NCBI GenBank assembly: GCA_016178155.1
Contig: JACOTZ010000417.1
Span: 1 to 39,804 of the forward strand
From: Acidobacteriota bacterium
GTDB lineage: Bacteria; Acidobacteriota; Terriglobia; Bryobacterales; Bryobacteraceae
Direction of reading: 5' to 3'
Length of the DNA stretch: 39,804 nucleotides
The translations under genes were made by a program, and so were the position numbers. This document shows positions 10,245 to 19,124 of this stretch, piece after piece. The first letter of the stretch is position 1. Each line of letters starts with the position of its first letter. The notes under the pieces were generated by a model. That model worked only from the letters and a program-made list of their open reading frames with translations. It made no database searches and was not told where the DNA came from.

Positions 10245-11210
10245 ATGGCCGCGCTCTCGGAACCTTCGATCGCGCACGCAGTCGACCTGCGGCGGGTCTC
10301 TGCCCATGAGCTCGAGGCCGTGCTCGAAGAGGAGCGCCTCGCCTGGCGCACGACGCTCAAGTGGGATTTCACCGCCTCGGCCGACTTGGTCCGCCGCTTC
10401 GTAAAGGTCCAGGCGCTGAGCGGCTATGCCCTGATGCTGCGCGGAGAGGTGATCGGCTATTCCTACTACGTTTGCGAGGACCACAAGGGCCTGATCGGCG
10501 ATCTGTACATCTTGCGCGAGTACGGCACGGTGGCGCATGAGGACCACCTCCTGGGAGCCGTGCTGAATGCGATCGTCAACACGCCTGGTGTCCGGCGCGT
10601 TGAGGCGCAGCTCATGATGCTCGGCGATGCGCTCGAGCGCTCCCTGCCCTACGCCCGGCATCTGCAAATCTATCCGCGCCTGTTTATGATGGCGGACCTC
10701 GACACCGCTGCCCGGCTTCCGGCCGGCCGCGCCGCCGAAGCTCTGCGTTTCTCCACCTGGCGAGCGGAACACGAGGAAGCGGCAGCCCGGATCATCGTTC
10801 GCTCCTACCAGACGCACGTGGATAGCAGGATCAACGACCAGTACCAGTCGTGGGCCGGCGCCAAGCGCTTTCTCACCAACATCGTGCAATACCCCGGCTG
10901 CGGCAGCTTTTTCGGACCTGCTTCGTTCGTCGCCGAGGACGCCGATGCAACCATGGTCGGCATCTCGCTCGCGAGCCTGGTGGCGGCCGACGTCGGCCAC
11001 ATCACGCAAATCTGCGTCGCACCCGAGGCACAGGGCACCGGCGCCGGCTACGAGTTGATGCGCCATTCGCTCGTGGCGCTACGGGAGGCCGGCTGCGGAC
11101 ATACCAGTCTTACCGTCACTGAGTCGAACGTTGGCGCGGTCGAGCTCTACCGCCGCATGGGCTTCCAGGAGATGAAGCACTTCGCGGCCTACGTCTGGGA
11201 GCGCCTGTAG
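10245..11210 (+). CDS. GNAT family N-acetyltransferase
   Basis: ITQICVAPEAQGTGAGYELMRHSLVALREAGCGHTSLTVTESNVGAVELYRRMGFQEMKHF. Confidence 0.88.
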   Translation: MAALSEPSIAHAVDLRRVSAHELEAVLEEERLAWRTTLKWDFTASADLVRRFVKVQALSGYALMLRGEVIGYSYYVCEDHKGLIGDLYILREYGTVAHEDHLLGAVLNAIVNTPGVRRVEAQLMMLGDALERSLPYARHLQIYPRLFMMADLDTAARLPAGRAAEALRFSTWRAEHEEAAARIIVRSYQTHVDSRINDQYQSWAGAKRFLTNIVQYPGCGSFFGPASFVAEDADATMVGISLASLVAADVGHITQICVAPEAQGTGAGYELMRHSLVALREAGCGHTSLTVTESNVGAVELYRRMGFQEMKHFAAYVWERL

Positions 11211-11276
11211 GTCGGACGCCGCGAGTCAGCAGCCGGGCCGGGAGGAAGCGGTTGTCGAATAAGGCGGGAACCCAGA

Positions 11277-12770
11277 CTACACAGTTGCCGCGGCGCTCCG
11301 CTTGCCCCAACCGAAGTAGATGGCAAGCCCGATCGCGAGCCAGATGACGAACCGCAGCCACGTCTCGAGCGGCAGGCTCAGCATCAGTACCACGCAGCAC
11401 GTGATCGAGAGCAGGGGCAGAAGCGGCACCAGCGGAACGCGGAAGCCCCTGGCGCGCTCGGGCTGCCGCCGCCGCAGCATGATGACACCCGCGGACACCA
11501 CCACAAAGGCGAACAGCGTTCCGATATTCGAGAGCTCGGCCAGGGTTGCGATGTCCCAGATGGCCGCCGGGATGCCGACGAACAGGCCCGCCACCCATGT
11601 GCTCACGTGCGGCGTCCTGTGCCGCGCGTGGACGCGTGAGAACACTTTCGGCAGCAGGCCGTCGCGCGACATCGCAAACCAGATCCGCGCCTGTCCATAC
11701 TGAAACACCAGCAGCGAGGACAACATGCCGACGATCGCGCCCACGCCCACGGCCCGCCGCACCCAGTCGTAGCCGAGCGTCTTTAATGCATTGCCCACGG
11801 GCGCGGCATTGTTCAGCGTGCTGTAGTGCGCGATGCCCGTCAGCACCAGCGATACGCCGACATAAAGTGCCGTGCAGATGAGAAGAGACATAATGATGCC
11901 GAACGGCAGATCGCGCGCCGGGCGCTTGGTCTCTTCCGCCGCGGTCGACACGGAATCAAAACCGATGTAGGTAAAAAACACGATCGCGCCGCCCGTCAGC
12001 ACACCCTGGAAGCCGTTCGGCATGAAGGGCCGCCAGTTGGCGGTATTGATGGCGCCCGCCGCGCCGATGATGAAAATCAGAATCGCGATGACCTTCACCA
12101 CCACCATCGCGCTGTTGGCACGCGCGCTCTGCTGTACCCCGCGTACCAGGATCCAGGTGAGCAGCAGAATGATCAGAAACGACGGCAGGTTGAACACGGC
12201 CCCGGTGTAGTCGCCGCCGATGAATACGGGCTGCGACAGCCATTGCGGAAGCTGCAGGCCGAACACGCTCTCGAGGATGTCGTTAAAATACGCGGAGAAT
12301 CCGACCGCCACCGCCATGTTCGAGACTGCGTACTCCAGGATCAGGTCCCAGCCGATGATCCAGGCGAAGATCTCCCCCAGCGTCGCGTAGGCGTAGGTAT
12401 ACGCGCTCCCGGCAATCGGGATCATGGATGCCAGCTCGGCGTAGCACAGAGCCGCGAAGCTGCAGGCGATCGCCACCAGTAGGAAGGAGAGAGAAATGGC
12501 CGGACCCGCACCCGGCCGGCCGACGGTCGACACCGCGTCGCTGCCGTGGAGGATCAGGTCGATCACCGGTGCATGCAGCACCGAACGGATGCTGAGGCTC
12601 TGGCCGGCCGCGGCCGTGCCGGTGAGGACGAAAATGCCCGCGCCGATCACCGCGCCAACCCCCAGGGCCGTGAGACTCCACGGCCCCAGGAATTTGTTCA
12701 GCCGCTTGTCCGGCTGCTCGGAAGCGGCGAGCAGAGCGTCGATGCTCTTGGTGCGGAAAAGCTGCCTCAC
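11277..12770 (-). CDS. APC family amino acid permease (cationic amino acid transporter-like)
   Basis: LGPWSLTALGVGAVIGAGIFVLTGTAAAGQ; SMIPIAGSAYTYAYATLGEIFAWIIGWDLILEY; FFTYIGFDSVSTAAEETKRPARDLPFGI; GTG start at 12770. Confidence 0.93.
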   Translation of the reverse strand: MRQLFRTKSIDALLAASEQPDKRLNKFLGPWSLTALGVGAVIGAGIFVLTGTAAAGQSLSIRSVLHAPVIDLILHGSDAVSTVGRPGAGPAISLSFLLVAIACSFAALCYAELASMIPIAGSAYTYAYATLGEIFAWIIGWDLILEYAVSNMAVAVGFSAYFNDILESVFGLQLPQWLSQPVFIGGDYTGAVFNLPSFLIILLLTWILVRGVQQSARANSAMVVVKVIAILIFIIGAAGAINTANWRPFMPNGFQGVLTGGAIVFFTYIGFDSVSTAAEETKRPARDLPFGIIMSLLICTALYVGVSLVLTGIAHYSTLNNAAPVGNALKTLGYDWVRRAVGVGAIVGMLSSLLVFQYGQARIWFAMSRDGLLPKVFSRVHARHRTPHVSTWVAGLFVGIPAAIWDIATLAELSNIGTLFAFVVVSAGVIMLRRRQPERARGFRVPLVPLLPLLSITCCVVLMLSLPLETWLRFVIWLAIGLAIYFGWGKRSAAATV

Positions 12771-12925
12771 CGCTTCCGCTGGCCTTTGGCCATCTTTTTG
12801 ACTTTCTTTTTCTGTGCTCCGCGAGCTACCCCGGCTGCGCGCTTGGCTTTGGGCGCCGCCTTCTTCCGCGCCGCCCGCTTCAACTTTTTGCGCTCCTCGC
12901 GATCAGTCGCATTCTTGGTGTTCAT
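12767..12925 (-). CDS. 52-aa highly basic small protein, not in ORF track
   Basis: Hand translation MNTKNATDREERKKLKRAARKKAAPKAKRAAGVARGAQKKKVKKMAKGQRKR*; AGGAGA 5 nt upstream of ATG; ATGA overlap with upstream helicase stop and GTGA overlap with downstream permease start. Confidence 0.7.
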   Translation of the reverse strand: MNTKNATDREERKKLKRAARKKAAPKAKRAAGVARGAQKKKVKKMAKGQRKR

Positions 12926-15300
12926 TCGTCTCCTGTCAGTCCCGCAAATTTCTGAATGATCTTTTTCAGGCCATAACCGGGGAAACTGACGGTGAGCTTC
13001 GCGTCGTCGCCTTCCCCTTCCTTGCGTAGCACCGTCCCCCGGCCGTACTTCGGATGCCGGATGGTCGATCCCGCGCTGAACGGCGCGAGTTTCCCCGTAC
13101 CGCCGCCCACGTTTGCACGCGTCTGCCGCTGCGATGCTCGCGGCGGATAAGACGGCGGAGGCGATGTGCTTCCCGCGGGCCGGGCTGCGGACGGGCTTCC
13201 GCTCCGTGGCGCTTGTATCCCGCGCTCGGCAAAAAACTGCGAGATATTCTCCACTGAATTGTATGTCTTTCCCGTGTACAAGTTGGGCCGCGCCGATTCG
13301 CGTACGTAGGCACGCTCGGCGAACAACTCGACCGGCGAGGGCACCTCAACCCGACCCCCGCGTCCCAGAAACCTGGCGACGCTTTCGGGAAACTCGCTCA
13401 GAAAACGCGAGGGCGTGGCCGGTTCTGCAGGTCCTCCCCCAAACCGCCGCCGCAGCCGTGCCCAGCTCAGGTAGAGCCGCTTCTGCGCACGCGTCATCCC
13501 GACGTAACACAACCGTCGCTCCTCTTCCATCTGCGCGAACGAATCGAGCGAGCGCGAGTGCGGAAACAGGCCTTCCTCCAGACCGGCGAGAAACACCACC
13601 GGAAACTCGAGCCCTTTGGCGTTGTGCATCGTCAGCAGCGACACCTGGGCCGAGGTGTCCACGGCGTCGGCATCGGAGACCAGCGCGGCGTGGTCCAGAA
13701 ACCCGGTGACCGTCTCGCCGCGCTCGGCCGCCTCCGCGGCGGCGTTGATCAACTCATCGAGGTTTTCACGCCGCGATTCCGCCTCGGGGCTGGAATCCGA
13801 CGCCAGCATTTTCTCGTAACCCGTGCGGTCCAGGATCAGGCGGATTGTCCGATCCACGCTGCGCTCCGCCACACCGTCCGTGAGCTCCTCGATGAGCCGT
13901 ACAAAAGCGCTGAGGGCCGTCTCGGCGCGGGTCGGGAACTGCCCCTCATCCAACATGCGCCGGATCGCCGGCCACATCCCAAGATTGTGCTCGAGCGCAT
14001 ACCGCTCGATCTGCTCGACCGTGCTCCGGCCAATGCCGCGCGCGGGTGTGTTGATGATTCGCAGCAGGCTGATCGAATCGTGCGGGCTCATCAGCACCTT
14101 CAGATAAGCGAGCACGTCCTTGATCTCGGCCCGCTGATAGAAGCTGAATCCGCCGACGACGATGTAGCTCCGGCCGTACCGCCGCAGCGCCTCCTCGATC
14201 TGCCGCGACTGAAAATTTGTGCGGTACAGCACCGCCACCCGCTCCTGCGGGTCGCTCGCCAGAATTCTCTCGATCGTGTCGGCGATGAACAGCGCCTCGT
14301 TCTCCGCGTCCGGCGCCGTGTAGACGTACACCGGATCGCCGGCCTCGGATTCGGTCCACAACCACTTGCCCTTGCGCTCCGTATTGTGCGCTACCACGCC
14401 GCTGGCCGCCTCCAGGATGTTCTTGGTCGAGCGGTAATTCTGCTCCAGCCGGATCACCTTCGCGTCCCGGTAGTCGCGTTCGAAGTCGAGAATGTTGTGG
14501 ATGTCGGCGCCGCGCCACCCGTAAATCGACTGATCTTCGTCGCCCACAACGCACAGGTTCTGGTGCAGCTCGGTCAACAGCCGCACCAGCTCGTACTGGC
14601 TGCGGTTCGTGTCCTGGTATTCGTCGATCATCAGGTAGCGGAAGCGCCGGTTGTAGGACTCGCGCGTTTCCGCGTCGTGCCGCAGCAGCCGCACGGTTTC
14701 GAGCAGCAGATCATCGAAGTCTAGCGCGTTGGACAGGCGCAGCCGTTCCTCGTATTTTTCGAACATCGCCGCCAGGCGCGTGACCTTGGGATCGGTCGAC
14801 GAACGGTACATGTCGGCCGGCATCTGCTTCTGGTTCTTTGCGTGGCTGATCCTTGACAGCGCAGCGCGATACTGCATGAAGGTTTCGTCCAGGCCGGCCG
14901 AGCGGAAGGCGCCCTTGATGATCGAAAGCTGATCGTCGTCGTCGTAGATCGTGAAGTCACGCGTAAAGCCCGGGCGGATTTCCGCGAGCCGCGCTCCGGC
15001 GCGCCGCAGCAAGCGCACGCAGAAGGAGTGGAAGGTCGAGATCAGCGGGCTTTCGCCGGGCGCGCCCGTCCGATTAAGCAGCGCCCGCACTCTCTGCCGC
15101 ATCTCGTCGGCCGCCTTATTCGTAAACGTGACGGCCAGAATCGAGTATGCGGGCACGCCGTGCTCTGCAATCAGGTGGGCGATCCGATGCGTGATCACGC
15201 GCGTTTTGCCGCTGCCTGCGCCGGCCAGAATCAGCAGCGGCCCATCGATGTGCGCGGCAGCTTCTCTCTGTTGGGGATTGAGCGCTTCGAGAAAATCCAT
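12922..15300 (-). CDS. pcrA: ATP-dependent DNA helicase, UvrD/PcrA family
   Basis: LNPQQREAAAHIDGPLLILAGAGSGKTRVITHRIAHLI; VGDEDQSIYGWRGADIHNILDFERDY; VSLLTMHNAKGLEFPVVFLAGLEEGLFPHSRSL; C-terminal GSTIRHPKYGRGTVLRKEGEG...FAGL. Confidence 0.96.
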   Translation of the reverse strand: MDFLEALNPQQREAAAHIDGPLLILAGAGSGKTRVITHRIAHLIAEHGVPAYSILAVTFTNKAADEMRQRVRALLNRTGAPGESPLISTFHSFCVRLLRRAGARLAEIRPGFTRDFTIYDDDDQLSIIKGAFRSAGLDETFMQYRAALSRISHAKNQKQMPADMYRSSTDPKVTRLAAMFEKYEERLRLSNALDFDDLLLETVRLLRHDAETRESYNRRFRYLMIDEYQDTNRSQYELVRLLTELHQNLCVVGDEDQSIYGWRGADIHNILDFERDYRDAKVIRLEQNYRSTKNILEAASGVVAHNTERKGKWLWTESEAGDPVYVYTAPDAENEALFIADTIERILASDPQERVAVLYRTNFQSRQIEEALRRYGRSYIVVGGFSFYQRAEIKDVLAYLKVLMSPHDSISLLRIINTPARGIGRSTVEQIERYALEHNLGMWPAIRRMLDEGQFPTRAETALSAFVRLIEELTDGVAERSVDRTIRLILDRTGYEKMLASDSSPEAESRRENLDELINAAAEAAERGETVTGFLDHAALVSDADAVDTSAQVSLLTMHNAKGLEFPVVFLAGLEEGLFPHSRSLDSFAQMEEERRLCYVGMTRAQKRLYLSWARLRRRFGGGPAEPATPSRFLSEFPESVARFLGRGGRVEVPSPVELFAERAYVRESARPNLYTGKTYNSVENISQFFAERGIQAPRSGSPSAARPAGSTSPPPSYPPRASQRQTRANVGGGTGKLAPFSAGSTIRHPKYGRGTVLRKEGEGDDAKLTVSFPGYGLKKIIQKFAGLTGDE

Positions 15301-15530
15301 GCGATGAACGGCGGGGGAGACCTCGATGGTAACATGCGCGCGCGGCGCGCAATCCTATCTCGCCTCGATTGTAACCAAACGTGAATTGGCGATGCGTCAG
15401 CGCTGGCGCAATCAAGCCCATATTTCCCGTTAACGCGCCAATTGCGGCCCTGGTGGATCGGCCGCGTCCGCGCCCTTTCGCTCGGCATCTCCGGATACTG
15501 AGATTGGGGAATAGGGTGACGCCGGACCGC

Positions 15531-16067
15531 CTATAAGCTCATCACCGCGACGTACAACCATGTACCCAGCGCGATCGCGACGCCGTGCGGCAGCGTGATC
15601 GCCTTGGGATCGGCAATATCGAGTTCCGGTTTCGATGTGTACGGCGCGCGCAGCAGTACAAGCGACGCCACGATATGCCAGACGTTGCGCAGCGCGTTGC
15701 GCACGGCGCCTCGCGTCGCCAGCACCAGGATCGCGATCACGCCCCCGAGGATCGCGGTCAGGACGAAAATAACCAACCAGTGTCGAGGCCCCGCCAGCGA
15801 GCCGACGGCCAGCATCAGCTTGACGTCACCCCCGCCCATGGCGCGTATCAGGTACAGCGGGATGTACACGAGCATTGCAACTCCCGCGCCCTTAGCGGCT
15901 TCCGCCAACCCGCCCCACCCGAACAGGATTCCGTTCACCGCAAATCCGGCGGCCAGCGCGGGGGCGACCAGCCAGTTCGGGATGCGGCGCGACCGCCAGT
16001 CCGTCACGGCCGCGGCCAGTGTCAAGGCCGCCAGCAGTACCCGCACCACAACAGCCAGCGAGGGCAT
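15531..16067 (-). CDS. A24 family (CpaA/TadV-like) prepilin peptidase
   Basis: AAAVTDWRSRRIPNWLV and RAMGGGDVKLMLAVGSLAG carry the two conserved Asp motifs; hydrophobic TM pattern. Confidence 0.88.
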   Translation of the reverse strand: MPSLAVVVRVLLAALTLAAAVTDWRSRRIPNWLVAPALAAGFAVNGILFGWGGLAEAAKGAGVAMLVYIPLYLIRAMGGGDVKLMLAVGSLAGPRHWLVIFVLTAILGGVIAILVLATRGAVRNALRNVWHIVASLVLLRAPYTSKPELDIADPKAITLPHGVAIALGTWLYVAVMSL

Positions 16068-16101
16068 CGCTCAGGCAGTCCTTCCGCACCGTGTATCGGT
16101 C

Positions 16102-16848
16102 ATGGTCTCCGGAGTTCTCAATTATACAATTAGAGGAGATGCAGGCCTCGAGCCGCTGGCCGCTTCATCGCCATTCGTGACAATCCTTCTCCTGTTGACC
16201 GTTCTGGCTGTCGCGACAGCCATCGCCGGCGCCTGGGTCACCAGTTTGCCCGCCGTGTCGCGTCGCGTAGTGCCCTTTAGCGGCGCCGTTCTGGTCCTGA
16301 TCGCGCTCGGCTGGATCTGGCCCGAACTGGCGGCCAGCTTCGGGTGGCCGGAGGCCGCGGCCATTTTGGCCGCGGGCATCGCCGTGGTGTGGGTGATCGA
16401 CCGATATCTGTATCCGGTCTGCCCCACTTGCGCCCATACACATGATCACGAGGGCTGCTCGACTCGCCTCCACGGCTTCGCCTCGCCCCTTGTCTTCGCC
16501 GTCGCCGTGCATAGCTTGTTCGACGGCTGGGCGCTGGTCGCCGGCAGTGCCGCGCTCGGGCGCGCGCTGACCATCGCGGTCGCGGTGCACAAAATCCCCG
16601 AAGCCCTGGCCGCGAGCGTTATCCTGCGCGCGGCGCTGCGGTCGCGCAGGGCGGCAATCGCCTGGGCCGCAGCCACCCAGATGATGATGCTCGTGGGCGG
16701 TCTGCTCGAGCGTGCCGCCGCGCCCCGGCTCAGCCCATCATGGTTCGCTGGCGTCCTGGCGCTCGCCGGCGGCACGTTCCTGTATCTCGGAGCTCACGCC
16801 ATGCACGGCGAGTGGAAGCGCCGCACCGCCGCTCAGCCCACAACCTGA
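16102..16848 (+). CDS. ZIP family metal transporter-like membrane protein
   Basis: THDHEGCSTRLHGFASPLVFAVAVHSLFDGWALVAGSAALGRALTIAVAVHKIPEALAASVIL; start uncertain (ATG 16102 or GTG 16177). Confidence 0.8.
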   Translation: MVSGVLNYTIRGDAGLEPLAASSPFVTILLLLTVLAVATAIAGAWVTSLPAVSRRVVPFSGAVLVLIALGWIWPELAASFGWPEAAAILAAGIAVVWVIDRYLYPVCPTCAHTHDHEGCSTRLHGFASPLVFAVAVHSLFDGWALVAGSAALGRALTIAVAVHKIPEALAASVILRAALRSRRAAIAWAAATQMMMLVGGLLERAAAPRLSPSWFAGVLALAGGTFLYLGAHAMHGEWKRRTAAQPTT

Positions 16849-16849
16849 T

Positions 16850-17326
16850 ACGCTTCGGGACGCGTCCAACGGCCAGGGCACGAGCGCCGTCAAGCGATCG
16901 TATCCGATCCAGTTGATGTCTGCGCCGCGGCGGAGAAGATACTCGGCCGGCGCACGCTGGCCGCCCTGGCACGCGCACTGGAAAGCCCGCGTGATCTCGT
17001 CCGGAGTGGGAGCACCCGGAGAGCGAGGCGGTGACGGCGCGCGCGCCCGGCTTTGAAATACTCGTCTATTCTCCCGATGAGCCCAAGCGCGGCCGCCTGC
17101 CAGAGCGCGGTGAGCGCACCTCGCTCTCCCAGCCGCCGCCAATCACCGCGCCTGGCGCTTCGATGTCAGCCCCGTGATCGATGAGGGTATCGACGACCGC
17201 GACATCATCGCTGCTCGCCGCCCAGTGCAGTGGCGTCTTGCCGTGCGGCCCGCGCACCCGCAAGAGACTCGTCCGCCTGAATCTCATGCATCGCCCCGCC
17301 TCCACGAATTTTCGAAACACCACCAT
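16850..17326 (-). pseudogene. Frameshifted/deleted ankyrin repeat protein gene
   Basis: Ankyrin-like segments in successive different frames: GPHGKTPLHWAASSDDVAVVDTLIDHGADIEAPGAVIGGG; LGERGALTALWQAAALGLIGRIDEYFKAG; TPDEITRAFQCACQGGQRAPAEYLLRRGADINWIGYDRLTAL. Confidence 0.75.
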
Positions 17327-17341
17327 CTCGCGAAGCCCGTA

Positions 17342-18769
17342 TCACGTGACCGGCGGCCGTTTCTTATGCCAGTCCGTCGCACTCTGAAAGTGCTTGCCCA
17401 GGGACAGGATCGTGTTTTCCGTGAATGGCCGGCTCACGAGCTGGATCGCGACCGGCAGGTTTTCCGCGAACCCGCAAGGCAGGCACAGAGCCGGCAGCCC
17501 CGCCAGGTTCCCGGCGGGAATCAGCGGCCGCATGCCAGGTTGCTTCGGCGCGGGCGTGGCGCCACCGCGATCGAGCGGCTCGCTGATCTTCGAGGCCGCA
17601 CTGTTTCGTGCCGGCGCCAGCAGCACATCCACGTCCGTCAATAGCTCGCGAAATGCCTGCTGGATGATCCGCCGCAGACGCATTGCCTTGAGATAATCGC
17701 GCGCCAGGATGTCCCTTCCAGCCTTCAAGCCTGCGATCTGTTTCCTGTCGGCGAGCTGCTCGACGCGGCCGCTCGTGATCAGCTCCTCGAAAACCGCGGA
17801 GCCTTCGGCCGCGATGACCGTGCTCGTTACCAGTCCGTAGGGCAGGTCAGGCAGCGCGACTTCCTTCATCTGCACGCCCAGCGCGCGTATCGCCTCCAGC
17901 GCCTGCCGGAAAGCGTCGCGCGCCACGGGCGCCGGCCACTCTTCGAAATCCACCGGTGCATAGCCGACGCGAATCTCTTTCAGTTCCTTGGCGAACCGCG
18001 GCGCATAATAGAAGCTCTTGCGCGCTGACCCTGGGTCTTTCGAGTCCCCGCCGGCGATGGCGTGCAGCACCAGCCCGCAGTCTTCGGCCGAGCGGCACAT
18101 CGGCCCGATTTTGTCCATGGTCCAGGAGAGCGCCATTGCTCCGTAGCGGCTCACCAGGCCGTAGGTCGGCCGTAATCCCGTCACGCCGCAGAACGCGCTC
18201 GGCGTGAGAATAGACCCCGACGTTTCCGAGCCGAGCGCGAAGGTCACCAGGCCCGCCGCCACCGCGCTGCCCGATCCGCTCGAAGAACCGCCTGACCACC
18301 GCGAGCGGTCCCACGGGTTCAGCCCCGGCCCGAACAGGGAAGCATTCGCATACCGGTAGCCGCCGCCGCCCGCGAGCTCTACCATCGAAAGCTTCCCGAG
18401 CAGGATGGCGCCCGTCTTGCGCAGCTTCTCGAGTGCGGTCGCCTCATAATCGAATACCTGCGCGGCGTATGGCCTCCCGCCCCAGGTGGTCACTTCGCCC
18501 GGAACTGCGAGCAGGTCCTTCGCCGCGAAAGGAATTCCCTGCAGCGGACCACGGAAGCGCCCGCGCTTGATCTCGCCCTCCACTTCCTTCGCCTGCCGCA
18601 CCGCCCGCTCGCGCAACGACAGCGCCAGTGCGTTGTACCTCGGACCCAGCTTCTCCAGCCGGTCGCAGAATGCGCGCATCAGTTCGCTGAGCGAGAAATC
18701 CCCGCCCTTGATCTTCTTGTTCAGCTCGCCGATGGTCGCGAAGAAGATGTTGTCGTCGAAGCTCGCCAT
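17342..18769 (-). CDS. Amidase signature family enzyme (GatA-like)
   Basis: GIPFAAKDLLAVPG, SRWSGGSSSGSGSAVAAGLVTFALGSETSGSILTPSAFCGVTGLRPTYGLVSRYGAMAL. Confidence 0.93.
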   Translation of the reverse strand: MASFDDNIFFATIGELNKKIKGGDFSLSELMRAFCDRLEKLGPRYNALALSLRERAVRQAKEVEGEIKRGRFRGPLQGIPFAAKDLLAVPGEVTTWGGRPYAAQVFDYEATALEKLRKTGAILLGKLSMVELAGGGGYRYANASLFGPGLNPWDRSRWSGGSSSGSGSAVAAGLVTFALGSETSGSILTPSAFCGVTGLRPTYGLVSRYGAMALSWTMDKIGPMCRSAEDCGLVLHAIAGGDSKDPGSARKSFYYAPRFAKELKEIRVGYAPVDFEEWPAPVARDAFRQALEAIRALGVQMKEVALPDLPYGLVTSTVIAAEGSAVFEELITSGRVEQLADRKQIAGLKAGRDILARDYLKAMRLRRIIQQAFRELLTDVDVLLAPARNSAASKISEPLDRGGATPAPKQPGMRPLIPAGNLAGLPALCLPCGFAENLPVAIQLVSRPFTENTILSLGKHFQSATDWHKKRPPVT

Positions 18770-18772
18770 GGC

Positions 18773-18973
18773 TCAGGGCACGAATGCAAAGGCGGGCTCA
18801 GTGGCAATCGGCACGTTTTGTTTGCTTAGTTGCTCGCTGTTACGCCGGACCTGGGCGAGGGCGCCGGCCTGCTCGTCACCGGACGCGGGCTTGGGCGGCT
18901 GGACCTGTGCCATTAGGGCGGTTGCCGAAACGACCGTGACCGCCAACTCCCGACGGGTGAATTTCTTAGGCAT
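18773..18973 (-). CDS. 66-aa protein with Tat-like N-terminus, directly upstream of amidase
   Basis: MPKKFTRRELAVTVVSATALMAQVQPPKPASGDEQAGALAQVRRNSEQLSKQNVPIATEPAFAFVP; twin Arg followed by hydrophobic stretch; 3-nt gap to the amidase start. Confidence 0.7.
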   Translation of the reverse strand: MPKKFTRRELAVTVVSATALMAQVQPPKPASGDEQAGALAQVRRNSEQLSKQNVPIATEPAFAFVP

Positions 18974-19124
18974 GTACAGATTATGGAACGGCGGGCGATG
19001 CGGATGCGCGCGTCGGCGGACGGCGTGTTCGAACGGGAATGTCCATGCGGGACAACCCCCGCCCCAAGGACTACAACGAATGGAGTACAGTGAAGTACAG
19101 TTTGCAGCTCTCAGGAGGCAACCA

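Noticed and set aside
13558-14724. 388-aa plus-strand ORF
   Set aside because: Antisense to pcrA; no recognisable domains.
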